A stretch of 64,000 nt of DNA from Meghimatium bilineatum (lineage: Eukaryota > Mollusca > Gastropoda > Stylommatophora > Philomycidae). The DNA is taken from NCBI GenBank assembly GCA_034231615.1, contig CM067298.1, positions 23,653,934-23,717,933 on the forward strand, read 5' to 3'. The position numbers and the translations under genes were made by a program. How positions within the stretch are numbered: the first letter of the stretch is position 1; every line of letters begins with the position of its first letter. A model generated the notes under the pieces. The model searched no databases. It worked only from the letters and a program-made list of their open reading frames with translations, and was not told the DNA's origin. Positions 55,473 through 64,000 of the stretch are shown piece after piece.

Positions 55473-58386
55473 TATATATGCATACTTACTTTTTGGGAAT
55501 GTGAGAATCCTATCATGAATCTCTGCTGCTCTGGCTGCATCTTCTACTTCTGAATCATTAGCATCCACATTTCCGTACCTGATGTTGTACCTAACCAAAA
55601 TAGAATGCAAATACCTTCTCTGCTAAGTGGGCAACATACAGGTTTATATACTTATGGGTGATATCTTCATAAGAACACACACACACACACACATATATAT
55701 ATCCATTAAGTGCTATCTTCATAAGAACACACACACACACACATATATATATATCCATTAAGTGCTATCTGCGTCCTAAAAGAGCTGCTGCATTGTCAGC
55801 ATGAATTTACTAGGTCTTGAGATTAGGAAAAACAATCTGATTTATCCTTTCATTTGTGTCTCTTTTGAATCACCTGCAGTGTTCTATCCCGTTCAAAACA
55901 TTTAATACATGCTCTGATTAACTGTTCCAGGTTGGATGGTCAAGAGCTTGGTCAATTCTGCAGTTCTTGAGAGATCTCTTAAAATAGTTCTTGAAGAATT
56001 TCTTCTGGCCTCTGCTGAAAAGCTTACCTGCATCCAGTTCACCATAGAACAGTCTTTGGAGAAGATGTTTGTTTGGCATACCGACGATATCACCAGCCCA
56101 ATGAATGAAGTTGAGACCCGGTCAAGGTGAAGAAGCTTTCCATCTTAGTTGTTTCGAGAATGTCTGTGATCCTCCTAACGTTCTTGTTTTTGAATTATTC
56201 TTGATTAGAAACTGGCCTCACAGCACGTGGGGCATTCCCATAAGTGCTCCGCCTTCTGTACAAGCAACCATCAGACTGGATGGTGTTTCGACTCTAATGT
56301 TGCAGAAACATCAGGGCACAACTCTGGCGGCTGCGACAGGTTTATTTATTGTTCTGCCCACCCACTCCGTGCTCGTAACTAGTTCAAGCACAATGTCAGC
56401 CTGTCAGAACAACATGGTAACTGTTATCGAAGGTTATGACTACGGGATTGTATAGATGATGTGCCATGAAGCTTCTATAAGAAGATAACCTCAATATAAA
56501 GGCATGTCATCTACTAAGGTTTTCTGTTGCATGGTTGGTTTGTCTAGTGAGCCATTGGTGAGACCCATAGATGCAACCGCATGCACATCATCCTAACGTA
56601 CACAAGTAACTTTTTGAGGCATCGCAGGTGAACAGAGTTAAGCTTGACTAGCATATACAGTTGAGGATTCTGTTGCATATAGTATCAAAGGCAGATATGC
56701 TGTGTGGTGAAATTAGTATGACTTGTGCGATGAAATTGGATTTAAGTAAGAGAGAGTTGCACAATTGTGTTAACCGTACTCTTTCGCTCCTTCTCACAGT
56801 CTCAGTGGGAAGACAGTCAATAAGATGGAAGCAACAAAATGTAGTTCAGAATACAGATGCGTTGTGTCTTAGTGAGAAACACCAGCAACAAATAAGTGCG
56901 GATGAAAGTATTTTGTCTACGAGAATGGAAAAGGTGCTTGAAAAATAATCTGCCTACTCCACTATAACATCGAGCATGAAAATGGAAATAGAAAAGGTAA
57001 CTGCGTCACTCTGTGACATATCAATTCATGCGGTGATGCTCTCTGACTTCCGGAGAGTATCATGCTGTGAAAAATAGAAAGGTGTATGTTAAGAAAGCAT
57101 TGGGTCACATTACTGAACAACTCAGTTGTCCAAAGTATTACATGGATATGCAGAGTCTGAGGCAATGCAAGAACAGACTCATTGGCGGGCAATGGATGAC
57201 ACAGCGTTGAAGAGAAATATGGTGGACATTGATTTACTACAGAGATGGTGCTGTAGGCGATAATATGCACATATAAATAATGACAGAAATGGGGATAACC
57301 AGGGACGAAGGGAGAAAGTGTGTCCTCTCTGGAATGTTGCGAAGATGACATAAACATCTGGGACTTTTGAGTCTGCACACTCTTATATGGCTATAATATC
57401 TTTTATATGGCTACTGGAAATGAGAGCAGAGCACTTATGGGAATGTCCGGTATCATGATGTTGGTTTCTAATCAAGATGCTATGACACAGGATTGTGTAA
57501 ATAAATTATCACAAACACTGGGGAAAGTGTGTGGTCAATCCATGGTCATCTAATCCACCAGACATGTTGCTACTTTCTATACTTTCTAAAGATGACCAAT
57601 CTATACATAAAGGTATTTATGGCATGCCATTTGCCGCTGAATCGACAGAAGTACATATGGGGTAACCTGAGTACAATAAAATCAATCCTCTAAGTCTGTT
57701 CAACCTTTAATTTTTTTCTTTCACTGCATACATACATTTAATTACCTGATGTCACTGTTGAAAAGTACAGTGTCCTGTGGGACTACACCAATAATACTTC
57801 GTAAGGACTTCTGAGTAACCTGGAAAATGTAAACATATAAACAGGACAACCTTTCTGATATGATTCCCTCTATTATAAGCATGATAATTAACCTTTCTGG
57901 TGAGTTTCCCTCTCCCACCTGTTTTGGACAAGAAATTGTCAAAACAGGTGTAAATTTACTGCTTTAGAAATTAATTTCTTCCTTTACTTTTACCAAGACA
58001 TATCAAAGGATGTTGACTTTCTTTCATCTCTGTGTTGCCACCTACCATCTCAAAGTAACTCAAAGGCCACGATGATGTCAGATGTTTCAGGCCAAAATGG
58101 GAAAATATCAATCAAACTGCAAACAATGACACAACGAATTACATTCTCCAGACAACAACCTACTAATCAGTAGTTTGAAAAAGAATGTAAAAGAAGAATT
58201 TCCTTAACTTGAACAATTGTTTTTCACAATTTGTTCCTGAGTGTTCATGTTATCAGATTTATGTCCATTCTAAATATACATTGTACAGCTTATACAGAAT
58301 GAGCCATATAAAAGCAGTCCTCGCCCAAATGTTGTCAGTTCCAAAAGGAGAACAAAGAATAGTAACATTATTCACCTTCAACACGC

Positions 58387-58441
<55 letters not shown>

Positions 58442-61400
58442 AGGAAATTATGGGGTGGAGTTGGCTGTTCCAGTTCATAAAGGGTGAAAGTGATGCAGAA
58501 GCCATGCTGAAGTTGGATCAGGCCGAAATGTGCAGCTATCGCAGCAAAGCTGTAAACCACGGCACATTCCACATAACACAATGCATTCCGTTCTCCGGAC
58601 GATATCCTGCTAATCAGTAGGAGATTGAGAACGAACATATAAGAAGAAGAGCAGGACTGAATACATTTCAAAGACTTATAAGGTAAAATTAAGAATTGTA
58701 TATTATACAGTAGTTCGCTGAGTGCATAAAAGTTCTGAGCCCTAATGAAAGTGACCACCGACTTCATCTTTCATTCATGTAACTACATTGATCACTCTTA
58801 TAAAGGTGGTGATCTGACTCAAGATTATCTTGTATAGGATGTACAGTTTTATCTTGTATAGTTTTTCCTTCATATTGGTTGGTGAAGGTCACATATCTGC
58901 TCTATTTCTTTCATGAAGGCGGCAACTAAGGGGCACATGCTCTACTGTCTGCTTGTCTTCTCTACATGGACACTTGTCTGTCTGGCCAGGTTTCAGCATA
59001 TTGTACATGTGACAGTTCAGTCTGCAATAGCCAGTTCTAAGTCAGAGTATCGTAACCTGGTCTCTTCTTTGCAGTGAGCTATTACGCATCTCTCTGATTT
59101 TCTCTTAGCCATTTTTCATTGTATCTGTTTTTATTAGCAACTTTATTTCATCATATTAGGCATCCTCAGTTTGGCATTTGCTTCTGACCTCTTTGGCCAG
59201 TTACTACAGACTGACCATCCTCAGTCCCACAATCTCAATATTCTATGGATCACCAAAGAGGATGAACTCTGGACTGTCAGTATATCTTGTAGGTCATGAC
59301 ATCTGTGGCATGTCAACTAACCTGATATTATATTCCCATATTTTATTGTTCTGGTACAGATGGATACTTATGAAAATAGTGAAAAAATACTAGATGTAAA
59401 CAAAAGCCTCAACCTTTGTGTGACTGGGGCAGGTAGAAATTTAAAAAAATTAAACCATGACCTAGTCCTGAACAAACTCTGTATATTCATAAATAACTTT
59501 ATAACTTAAACTTTGCAACTTAAGAAGCTCTTGCAGCCCGGTCGACATATTTCTGCAGGTCGTTGGTTGAGAAGACTAATCTATACACATGTGGTAAGAT
59601 AGAAAATAAACCAAAAATGGCAAGAAAGAACAACTATAATAATCTCATAGCACATACAAAATACAGCATTAGAAAAACAAAGAATCATAGACAAAACAGA
59701 GATAGACCTGAATGTAAAGAATGAGATACATAAGGCATGGAAACAAGCACACAATCTTCATAGGTGTGTTACCCAAAACCACTAAGAACTTATTAAAAAC
59801 CATTAACATAGAAAAAAGAGATAGTTTAAAAAAAATATGTTCTTGCTGTCCTGTTCTGTGGCAGCGTGGTACAGAATGCACATGTGACGGCCAAGGTACT
59901 GGGTTCAATTCCTGCCGCAGGCAATTGTACATCTGGGTCATTCAGAAAGCAGTGGCAAACTACTAAACATATTTATACTGCCTAGAAAATCACTACAGCT
60001 GAAGAATGCCGGGTTGATGGCTACGTACTGAATAAGATACAGGCAATTATATGCTAAAGTTACAAAACTAATCATAGAAAACATAGACATACAAATAAAA
60101 ATAGTAAATGGAGCATGACCTAAATAAGACATTGCTTTTCCACAATTTTTGAATTTTTAGACTACTTATACACGTAACCCCTTCAACAGTGATGGGATCT
60201 TTGACATGTCACACGTGATCCATGATTGCTGTCATGATTTTTTTGGACGACATGATAATCTATGTATTCACCTTTAAGATGTGCATTGAACATAAATAGA
60301 CAGCCCTAAATATATTCCAAACACTCAGAAGAAAACTACTTAGAGAAAGTAAAACAACCAATATTCATACTATTCAATAACTGCACATAATAGCTTTGAA
60401 CAGACAGAATTGGAGAGATCTGATCTCTGCCCTATGCGCTAACTTCAGCGCAAAAGAAAAATGAATGAATGAAATATATTCCAGTGATCTTACACGAATA
60501 TAAGCCAAATAAAGCATACTAAAAAATACCTAATATTTAAAGTTTGTCAACGGTGTCCACTGTTTGGAACAATGATGTGACCCTAAAGTAGAATATACAG
60601 CATAATAGAAAATAATGTAGCTATATTTTGTTGTTGTTCATTCTCAAACTCCCATTGGATCTCTCTTCTAGCAGGATGTAGTCCAGAAAATGGAATTTCA
60701 TTGTGTCGCCGTTTTATTTGCGGCAGTGTACAGACACATCTGACTTTGGCAGTATCTTGCTATGTAAGTCCTTACTTGTGTTATATCTTGTTTGTCAATC
60801 TTGATACAGCCAGAATGGAGATCATAAAAACGGAAGAGGAGTCTCACTATTGTACTCTTTCCACTACCAGTGTGGCCAACCTGGTGTAGATATTTTTCAA
60901 GAAAAGTTATGGCAAATGCAAAAATATATAATAAATGCATTACACATAAAATAAAATATTCTACAAATGTAACAATCTAAGCAAGTATACAACATATAAT
61001 ATCCCGCCTTCTTCAGCGCTCATTCTCAAACTCCAGTTGGATCTCTATTATAACAGGACAATGGCTCTACTAGATATCCAGCAGGATGTAGTCCAGAGAA
61101 TGGAAATGCATTGTGTCGTCGTTTTATTTGCGACAATGGCCAGTCACATCAGTCTTCAGTGGTGACATACTCGATGGTTATACATTTCAAACATACATCT
61201 AAATTGGAAATATATAATACAAATAATGAAACAAACATGCATATATAAGTTATTTCGGGCCCAGAGACGACATGCACACAAGAGTGCACCAGTCGGCGCT
61301 CCAAAGCTGGTCAAGCATCAGGGTCAGTGAACCACAGCTGGCCAAGACCCTCAGTACACTTCCACTCAGTGGGCCTGGAAACAGGAGTGCAGCAACCCTG

Positions 61401-62626
61401 CTGTAGCCTGGCCAAGTACTAGGGATCAAAGATACGGATATGCCAACCCGGCCCAAAAGTTGCTGGCTGAAGACGGATGTGTCAGGTCGAAAGGTGCAGA
61501 TAACGCAGCTTCCTGTAAAACATGACACAACGCAGATCACCCTCATACGTCCTTCTCAGGACGGTCAGCGAAATGCTTTCAGAGGGTCCGCCACAAGGCG
61601 TACAACGAAGAAGAATGTAAGTTATTTCTGTCATATAGTATATAAAAGATTACATAAAAAGTACTTGCAAAAAAGATGCAGAGCAAATGAAAATCTCTTA
61701 ACCCTTTCAATACCTGCTGTTCCGGAAAAAACTCCGGACTTAAATCCCAGGCAAGGGGAATAATTCCGCACAAATCAGAAGTGATTGTGCAAGAAAATTA
61801 ATATAAAATACAACTTGCAATCAATGTTTATGATTCAAAGTCCGATTAATAGATAAATGGAAGAGGTACTGATCTGTGAACATATCTTTGTGAATGTCAT
61901 GTAAGACCTAACCTTTGTCAAAACATAGGCTAATCTCGATCAATGTCATTTGCAGGACCTGATTTCTCATGAAATTGATCAATATTGACATAGATCAGCT
62001 GTTTTGACTATTCTCCATCATTACTAGGTCTATAGTGTGCGGGGCGGGGAGCGCATGTCAGCAATTAGGCCCAGAGTACAGATTTTTCAACTGCAAATTT
62101 CAACAAGATTACTAAATACTGTGCTACTATCCCATCAATGTCTGATTCATTCACATTATCTAGAATTCCATTTTAAAATTGCCTATCATTTCTGAATCAT
62201 AAGTAGGTGCATTTTTACCAAGTTTTGGAAAAAATTGAAGGTCATAATAAATCTTGCGCAGTTCGGAAATGGAAGCTGTTAGAAACAATCGGAAAAAACA
62301 CTGGAAGCCGCCACTATCGGTAATCACGTCACTGCTAAATTTAGCATGTCTATTCGCATAGAACTGGTAACAGACAGCAATCGAAAAGACTGTGTCAATC
62401 TGAAGATAACGGCCCCTAAGGGAATGTATATATAGCCAATGATTTCGGCCGCTTAGGGATTGAATGGGTTAATAAGTATTAGTCTCCAGTATATTAAATT
62501 GTATTTATGTAAATAACAAAACTACTGATAAGTGACATACTCTAGAAATCTTTCAATTGAAATCTTACCAAGGCATAAGTCTGTCCTGCAGGAACAGTGA
62601 ATGACACATTCTTCAGGATTGGCTTG
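47033..62626 (-). CDS. ABCB6: ABCB6/HMT1-like half ABC transporter, nucleotide-binding domain exons
   Basis: Seven minus-strand exons (62,626-62,569; 60,880-60,776; 57,819-57,746; 55,590-55,490; 53,059-52,947; 50,072-49,909; 47,168-47,033) join in phase into one complete ATPase domain. ABCB6 proteins are homodimeric half-transporters of mitochondrial outer membrane, Golgi and endolysosomes moving porphyrins; invertebrate HMT1 relatives move metal-thiol conjugates. Motifs in order: GHTGSGKST (Walker A), VVPQDTVLF (Q-loop), LSGGEKQR (signature), IVLLDEATSALD (Walker B and D-loop), IVAHRLST (H-loop). ABCB7, the nearest alternative, has a different sequence around SALD and the tail. Membrane-domain exons lie beyond 64,000. 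Confidence 0.9.
47210..47470 (+). repeat. SINE-A copy
   Basis: GTGTGTTGACTGGGTTCAAA to ATAAGAAGAAAAGG, diverged, starting about 45 bases upstream (minus sense) of the last ABCB6 exon. Confidence 0.75.
47972..48385. mobile_element. hAT-like MITE with nested SINE-B
   Basis: Ends CAGTGTTTCCAAATGTGGGG and, reversed, CAGTGTTTCCCAAACTTTC. It contains a G run at 48,009-48,020 and a plus SINE-B (48,142-48,253) that lacks its tail. The 8-bp flanks do not match well. Confidence 0.65.
48525..48790 (-). mobile_element. RTE-like LINE tail with (GAT)n end
   Basis: Minus-strand fragments [31 protein letters not shown] and [11 protein letters not shown], ending in a GAT-rich 3' tail (plus CATCATCATCATC near 48,520). 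The same family as 50,130-50,470. Confidence 0.72.
48805..48970 (-). mobile_element. Short pogo/Tc1-like MITE
   Basis: The right end GTTGTTATAATGGGATAATA then CTGTAC, and internal GTCGGTCCGGACTGAGTTG, are the reverse complement of the family signature. Confidence 0.65.
49591..49892 (+). mobile_element. pogo/Tc1-like MITE carrying a hairpin insertion
   Basis: TACAGTGGAATTCCTTTATA ... AAGAGATTCCACTGTA ends. Between about 49,738 and 49,855 is extra sequence whose borders form a 22-bp perfect inverted repeat (CAACAGGTAAAGCTTGAAAC plus AG), with GTTGTTATATA duplicated on both sides. Confidence 0.75.
49909..50072 (-). CDS. ABCB6: ABCB6 exon: Walker B end, D-loop and H-loop
   Basis: 164 nt. Acceptor GGCCATATAG-type (TATAG|GCT) and donor GGGCAC|GTAAGT. 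It encodes [20 protein letters not shown], then [20 protein letters not shown] and [14 protein letters not shown]. The H-loop histidine (IVAHRLST) is intact. Confidence 0.95.
50130..50470 (+). mobile_element. RTE-like LINE tail fragment
   Basis: The plus reading [16 protein letters not shown], then [16 protein letters not shown] and a [17 protein letters not shown] frame-shifted [14 protein letters not shown], ending at GTCCCAGTCATCTTGG. Lies in an ABCB6 intron. Confidence 0.65.
50505..51670. repeat. LINE 3'-UTR arm followed by a decayed piggyBac-like element
   Basis: 50,505-50,745 matches the right arm of the 2.8-3.2 kb inverted repeat (TTTGTTTCTTGACAAAGGTC ... TCCGATATTTTGGTTATTTA). 51,424-51,668 matches the subterminal repeat of the piggyBac at 28.1-30.0 kb and ends TTTGCAAAAGG|TTAA. 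The left piggyBac border may be CCTTTAGTGCAC near 50,777, without an intact TTAA. Confidence 0.5.
52305..52467 (+). repeat. SINE-B copy with 12-bp target-site duplication
   Basis: CCCGCCGAAGACGGGTATGT to (GAA)n, flanked by GAATCATCACCA at 52,293-52,304 and 52,468-52,479. Defines the full SINE-B as about 160 bp. Confidence 0.93.
52480..52800 (-). mobile_element. I/jockey-like LINE fragment (pre-RNase H region)
   Basis: Minus strand: [20 protein letters not shown] then [20 protein letters not shown], homologous to 42,700-42,930 and 32,760-32,900. Confidence 0.65.
52947..53059 (-). CDS. ABCB6: ABCB6 exon: signature motif and Walker B
   Basis: 113 nt. Acceptor CACTTGTCCAG|AAT and donor GATGAG|GTATTC. 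With the A from the preceding exon it reads [20 protein letters not shown], then [23 protein letters not shown] and the Walker B glutamate are intact. Confidence 0.96.
53235..54290. repeat. ~1-kb minisatellite (27-35-bp units) interrupted by SINE-B
   Basis: Repeated ACAATAAGACAACTAATGTA and CAAGACAAACAATGT units alternate in length. A 5'-truncated SINE-B in minus orientation sits at 53,526-53,625, flanked by CAATAAGACAAC on both sides (53,514-53,525 and 53,626-53,637). Lies in an ABCB6 intron. Confidence 0.95.
54318..55158. repeat. Cluster of three SINE-A copies (-, -, +)
   Basis: 54,318-54,560 (-), 54,562-54,838 (-) and 54,860-55,158 (+). The middle copy is closest to consensus (CTTGGGCCTTGGTAACACAC head). 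The last pair is head-to-head and could fold. Confidence 0.8.
55408..55470. repeat. (AT)n microsatellite
   Basis: About 60 bases of TA/AT dinucleotide, 20 bases downstream (minus sense) of an ABCB6 donor site. Confidence 0.95.
55490..55590 (-). CDS. ABCB6: ABCB6 exon between Q-loop and signature
   Basis: 101 nt. Acceptor TATTTTGGTTAG|GTA and donor CCAAAAA|GTAAGT. It completes Arg with the upstream AG, then [38 protein letters not shown] is the standard phrase after the Q-loop. Confidence 0.95.
55655..55760. repeat. Tandem duplicate of a ~58-bp unit with (CA)n
   Basis: CTTCATAAGAACACACACAC ... ATATCCATTAAGTGCTATC occurs twice in a row. Confidence 0.85.
56205..56600. repeat. LINE C-terminal scrap and dispersed 150-bp block
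   Basis: 56,205-56,275 on the minus strand reads [13 protein letters not shown], as in the LINE at 42,085. 56,445-56,590 matches 46,031-46,185 (GGCATGTCATCTACTAAGGT and TTTCTGTTGCATGG). Confidence 0.6.
56800..57470 (+). mobile_element. Degenerate LINE 3' region
   Basis: Plus-strand fragments [28 protein letters not shown] and RAEHLWECP near 57,430 resemble the RNase H to C-terminus stretch of the I/jockey-like family. Heavily mutated. Confidence 0.45.
57746..57819 (-). CDS. ABCB6: ABCB6 exon with the Q-loop
   Basis: 74 nt. Acceptor CATTTTCCAG|GTT and donor GACATCAG|GTAATT. It encodes [20 protein letters not shown] then NSDI. The Q-loop glutamine is present. Confidence 0.95.
58030..58652 (+). 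repeat. SINE-A partial copy followed by a SINE-A with (GA)n expansion
   Basis: 58,030-58,198 is a headless copy. 58,298-58,652 is a fuller copy in which the TAAGAGGCGACT core has expanded into about 20 GA dinucleotides (58,393-58,434) before GGCGACTAAGG. Confidence 0.85.
58830..59260 (-). mobile_element. I/jockey-like LINE C-terminal fragment
   Basis: Minus-strand reading [20 protein letters not shown] then [18 protein letters not shown] is the RTG...CPC...VEH...C terminus found in I/jockey-type ORF2. Different subfamily from the 2.2-kb copy. Confidence 0.65.
59855..60130 (+). repeat. tRNA-derived SINE
   Basis: TGTGGCAGCGTGGTACAGAA (A box TGGCAGCGTGG) and, about 40 bases on, TACTGGGTTCAATTCCTGCC (B box GGTTCAATTCC), then an unrelated body. 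A different subfamily from 5,520 and 24,525. Confidence 0.72.
60632..60755 (-). repeat. SINE-B copy with internal deletion
   Basis: TTCATTCTCAAACTCCCATT ... GTAGTCCAGAAAATGGAATT; the GGACC...GGTCC block is missing. It lies 20 bases beyond the donor of the Walker A exon. Confidence 0.8.
60776..60880 (-). CDS. ABCB6: ABCB6 exon with Walker A
   Basis: 105 nt, phase 0 on both sides. Acceptor ATCTACACCAG|GTT and donor ACACAA|GTAAGG. It encodes [20 protein letters not shown], then [15 protein letters not shown]. The P-loop lysine is intact. Confidence 0.97.
61009..61165 (-). repeat. SINE-B copy
   Basis: CTTCTTCAGCGCTCATTCTC, AACAGGACAATGGCTCTACT, GGAAATGCATTGTGTCGTCG, ending GTCACATCAGTCTTCAG. 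Confidence 0.83.
61462..61620 (+). repeat. Chimeric SINE-A/SINE-B-like fragment
   Basis: Starts with the SINE-B head GGCTGAAGACGGATGTGTCA, continues with the SINE-A phrase GTCGAAAGGTGCAGATAACG, and then leaves both consensuses after ACACAACGCA. Suggests recombination or template switching. Confidence 0.65.
61702..62468. mobile_element. piggyBac-like MITE with intact TTAA borders
   Basis: 767 bp between TTAA at 61,698-61,701 and 62,469-62,472. Left end CCCTTTCAATACCTGC; right end reversed CCCATTCAATCCCTAAG. No transposase. Lies in an ABCB6 intron, 100 bases from the first visible exon. Confidence 0.82.
62569..62626 (-). CDS. ABCB6: ABCB6 first visible exon (strand before Walker A)
   Basis: 58 nt. 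Acceptor GTTTTGCAG|C and donor GCCTTG|GTAAGA. After one base completing an upstream codon it reads [19 protein letters not shown], and VGHTGSGKS follows in the next exon. The corresponding human phrase is VSFTVMPGQTLALVG. Confidence 0.95.
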
Positions 62627-62639
62627 CTGCAAAACATAA

Positions 62640-64000
62640 ACAATATCTTTTTTGAAATGCAAAATTCCTGCCTGGAAAGAACATGGATAGTTTGTCACAA
62701 TAATTATAAAGATTAATATTTGATTTCATTTCTTTCACTCTGAAAAGGGCATGGTTTTATTGTGTTAAGCTTACAGTAAGATTGCATTTTCATATTTTGG
62801 CCTAATATAATTATATTTAGCAGTGCATGTGGGGAACTGGGTCTGCCTTTCCTCTCTGACTCCTGCTCACTTAGACTGAATCAGATGATGAAGTTTGTTA
62901 CCAGGATCACAAATGAAGGAGGTATAGATTGTATAGACCAACACAGCCCCAATCAGGGCAGTCGGAACCTCTCTGCATTAAGGAGACGGCTGTTAAAATG
63001 AAAATGTCATCTCTTCATGAACCTGTAGAAAAGGGATAGTGGTTTGGGGTTTAAAAAACCCACCACACAGAAGTGAGAACATAACATTTAGTAGTAGGGA
63101 GCAGGCTAAAAAATTGGATTAAATAAACCATTAATGTTTTCTCAAATAAAAGTTATTGAAAATCTCATGAAAATGAAGAAATGATCATTGTTTTAGATAT
63201 TCTATTCGTTCGCAGTTTGACATGTCTAAACAGCAAGTCCTTTCTTAATAAATGCTGCTGTATTTGAAAGCTCCTCAGTGCTCCCATACATCTTTCTGTG
63301 AATATCCATCTCTGTGGGCCAGTGATTTCTTAACTGGTTTAATGTATTGCAGTCTTGCAGGTTCAGTAGTCTGTGCTGCCTGCCCACAAGGGCACAGAGG
63401 TGATGGAACCTCTGTTTTAGTCTATTTAAGTGGCTGTTTAATATGTATTGGTTTATATAAAACTCCCTCCTCTTTATTGAAGATGTATCTATGGCCCTAT
63501 TTCTTCATTTTGTGGGAATTGTTGCTGACCTTTTTCCATGATCTATCACTTGATCGTGATAGCTTCATAGCCTAATTGAAAAACAATTTTCACAAATCAA
63601 GCACAATGCCAATTATTTTCTATGAGGAAAATTAATGAAGCTGTATTGAAAGTATTCCATAGTGATGTCACTTATTTGAGAAAGTTTCTTCTGTCAAGAT
63701 AAAGGATAGAAATTCTAAAAATAACAACACGATTGTCAAACTGTCAGAATCACTAAAAAAAATATGCACAAATATAATTATTTTCCAAGACAAACAAGAA
63801 ACACATGGTACAACTGGAACACTTTTCTCCCGTTGAAAGAAGATTACAAAGTGAATTCAGGTTTCATTGCGCATGCAAGCCAATATTTACTGTTGTTGAA
63901 ATGTTTGATATTTTTAAAATTTGACAACAGTTAAAATACTTCCCATTTTAATTAGAAGCTTGTCACTGGTTTAAATATTCATAGTTGGGCTAAGTTTCAT
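62640..64000. other. ABCB6 intron to window edge, with one LINE scrap
   Basis: A minus-strand LINE C-terminal fragment lies at 63,245-63,480 (CCCACAAGGGCACAGAGGTG is the reverse of the CPCG region; third copy of the 2.2-kb family). I see no further ABCB6 exon up to 64,000 and no other recognisable feature. Confidence 0.55.

Noticed and set aside
55377..55610. 77-aa minus frame ending in a long IYIYIY run
   Set aside because: The tail is the (AT)n microsatellite beyond a splice donor. Only the ABCB6 exon part (55,490-55,590) is real.
47033..62626. ABCB7/ATM1-type or ABCB10-type transporter
   Set aside because: [25 protein letters not shown] and the EMWTQQQ tail fit ABCB6/HMT1 better than the ABCB7 or ABCB10 signatures.

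Overview
This is eukaryotic, AT-rich, intron- and repeat-dominated DNA, most plausibly from a mollusc and perhaps a coleoid cephalopod. The grounds are short conserved exons separated by kilobase introns full of SINEs, RNase H-bearing LINE fragments, hAT/BED transposase remnants, and a SINE whose core (near 7,700, 20,720, 34,300) resembles a motif I recall from molluscan SINEs. The taxonomic call is inference. Nothing bacterial, plasmid or phage-like is present.

Three conserved protein-coding genes can be rebuilt exon by exon from GT/AG borders and reading phase. (1) POLK, DNA polymerase kappa (+): only its last three exons are inside (4,423-11,247). They carry part of the little-finger/PAD region, a long linker with a UBZ4 zinc finger, and a separate last exon with a C-terminal PCNA-binding box. 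(2) PTGES3, the Hsp90 co-chaperone p23 (-): apparently complete, seven coding exons from 27,799 down to 12,893, giving 167 residues, tail-to-tail with POLK. (3) ABCB6-like (HMT1-type) mitochondrial/vesicular half-ABC transporter (-): seven exons between 62,626 and 47,033 encode the whole nucleotide-binding domain in order (Walker A, Q-loop, signature, Walker B, H-loop). The membrane domain lies beyond the right edge.

Layout: 0-4.4 kb holds a broken hAT/BED transposase, LINE RNase H debris and a 400-bp LINE-derived inverted repeat. 4.4-11.7 kb is the POLK 3' part. 12.5-27.8 kb is PTGES3, with a dead mariner, RTE-like LINE tails and SINEs in its introns. 26.6-31.5 kb is a perfect 1.5-kb tandem duplication containing the predicted PTGES3 promoter and first exon; the first copy is split by a defective piggyBac element at a TTAA that is still empty in the second copy. 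31.5-47 kb is a nested transposon graveyard. 47-64 kb is the ABCB6 3' half with microsatellites, a 1-kb minisatellite and more insertions.

The most unusual items are the duplicated PTGES3 first exon/promoter with its filled and empty piggyBac site, and a ~1.1-kb non-autonomous retroposon present twice (32,969-34,060 and 39,653-40,809). Both copies of the retroposon are flanked by clear target-site duplications, and its 3' module is shared with the two abundant SINE families. The three genes have no evident functional link (translesion synthesis, chaperoning, porphyrin/metal transport).
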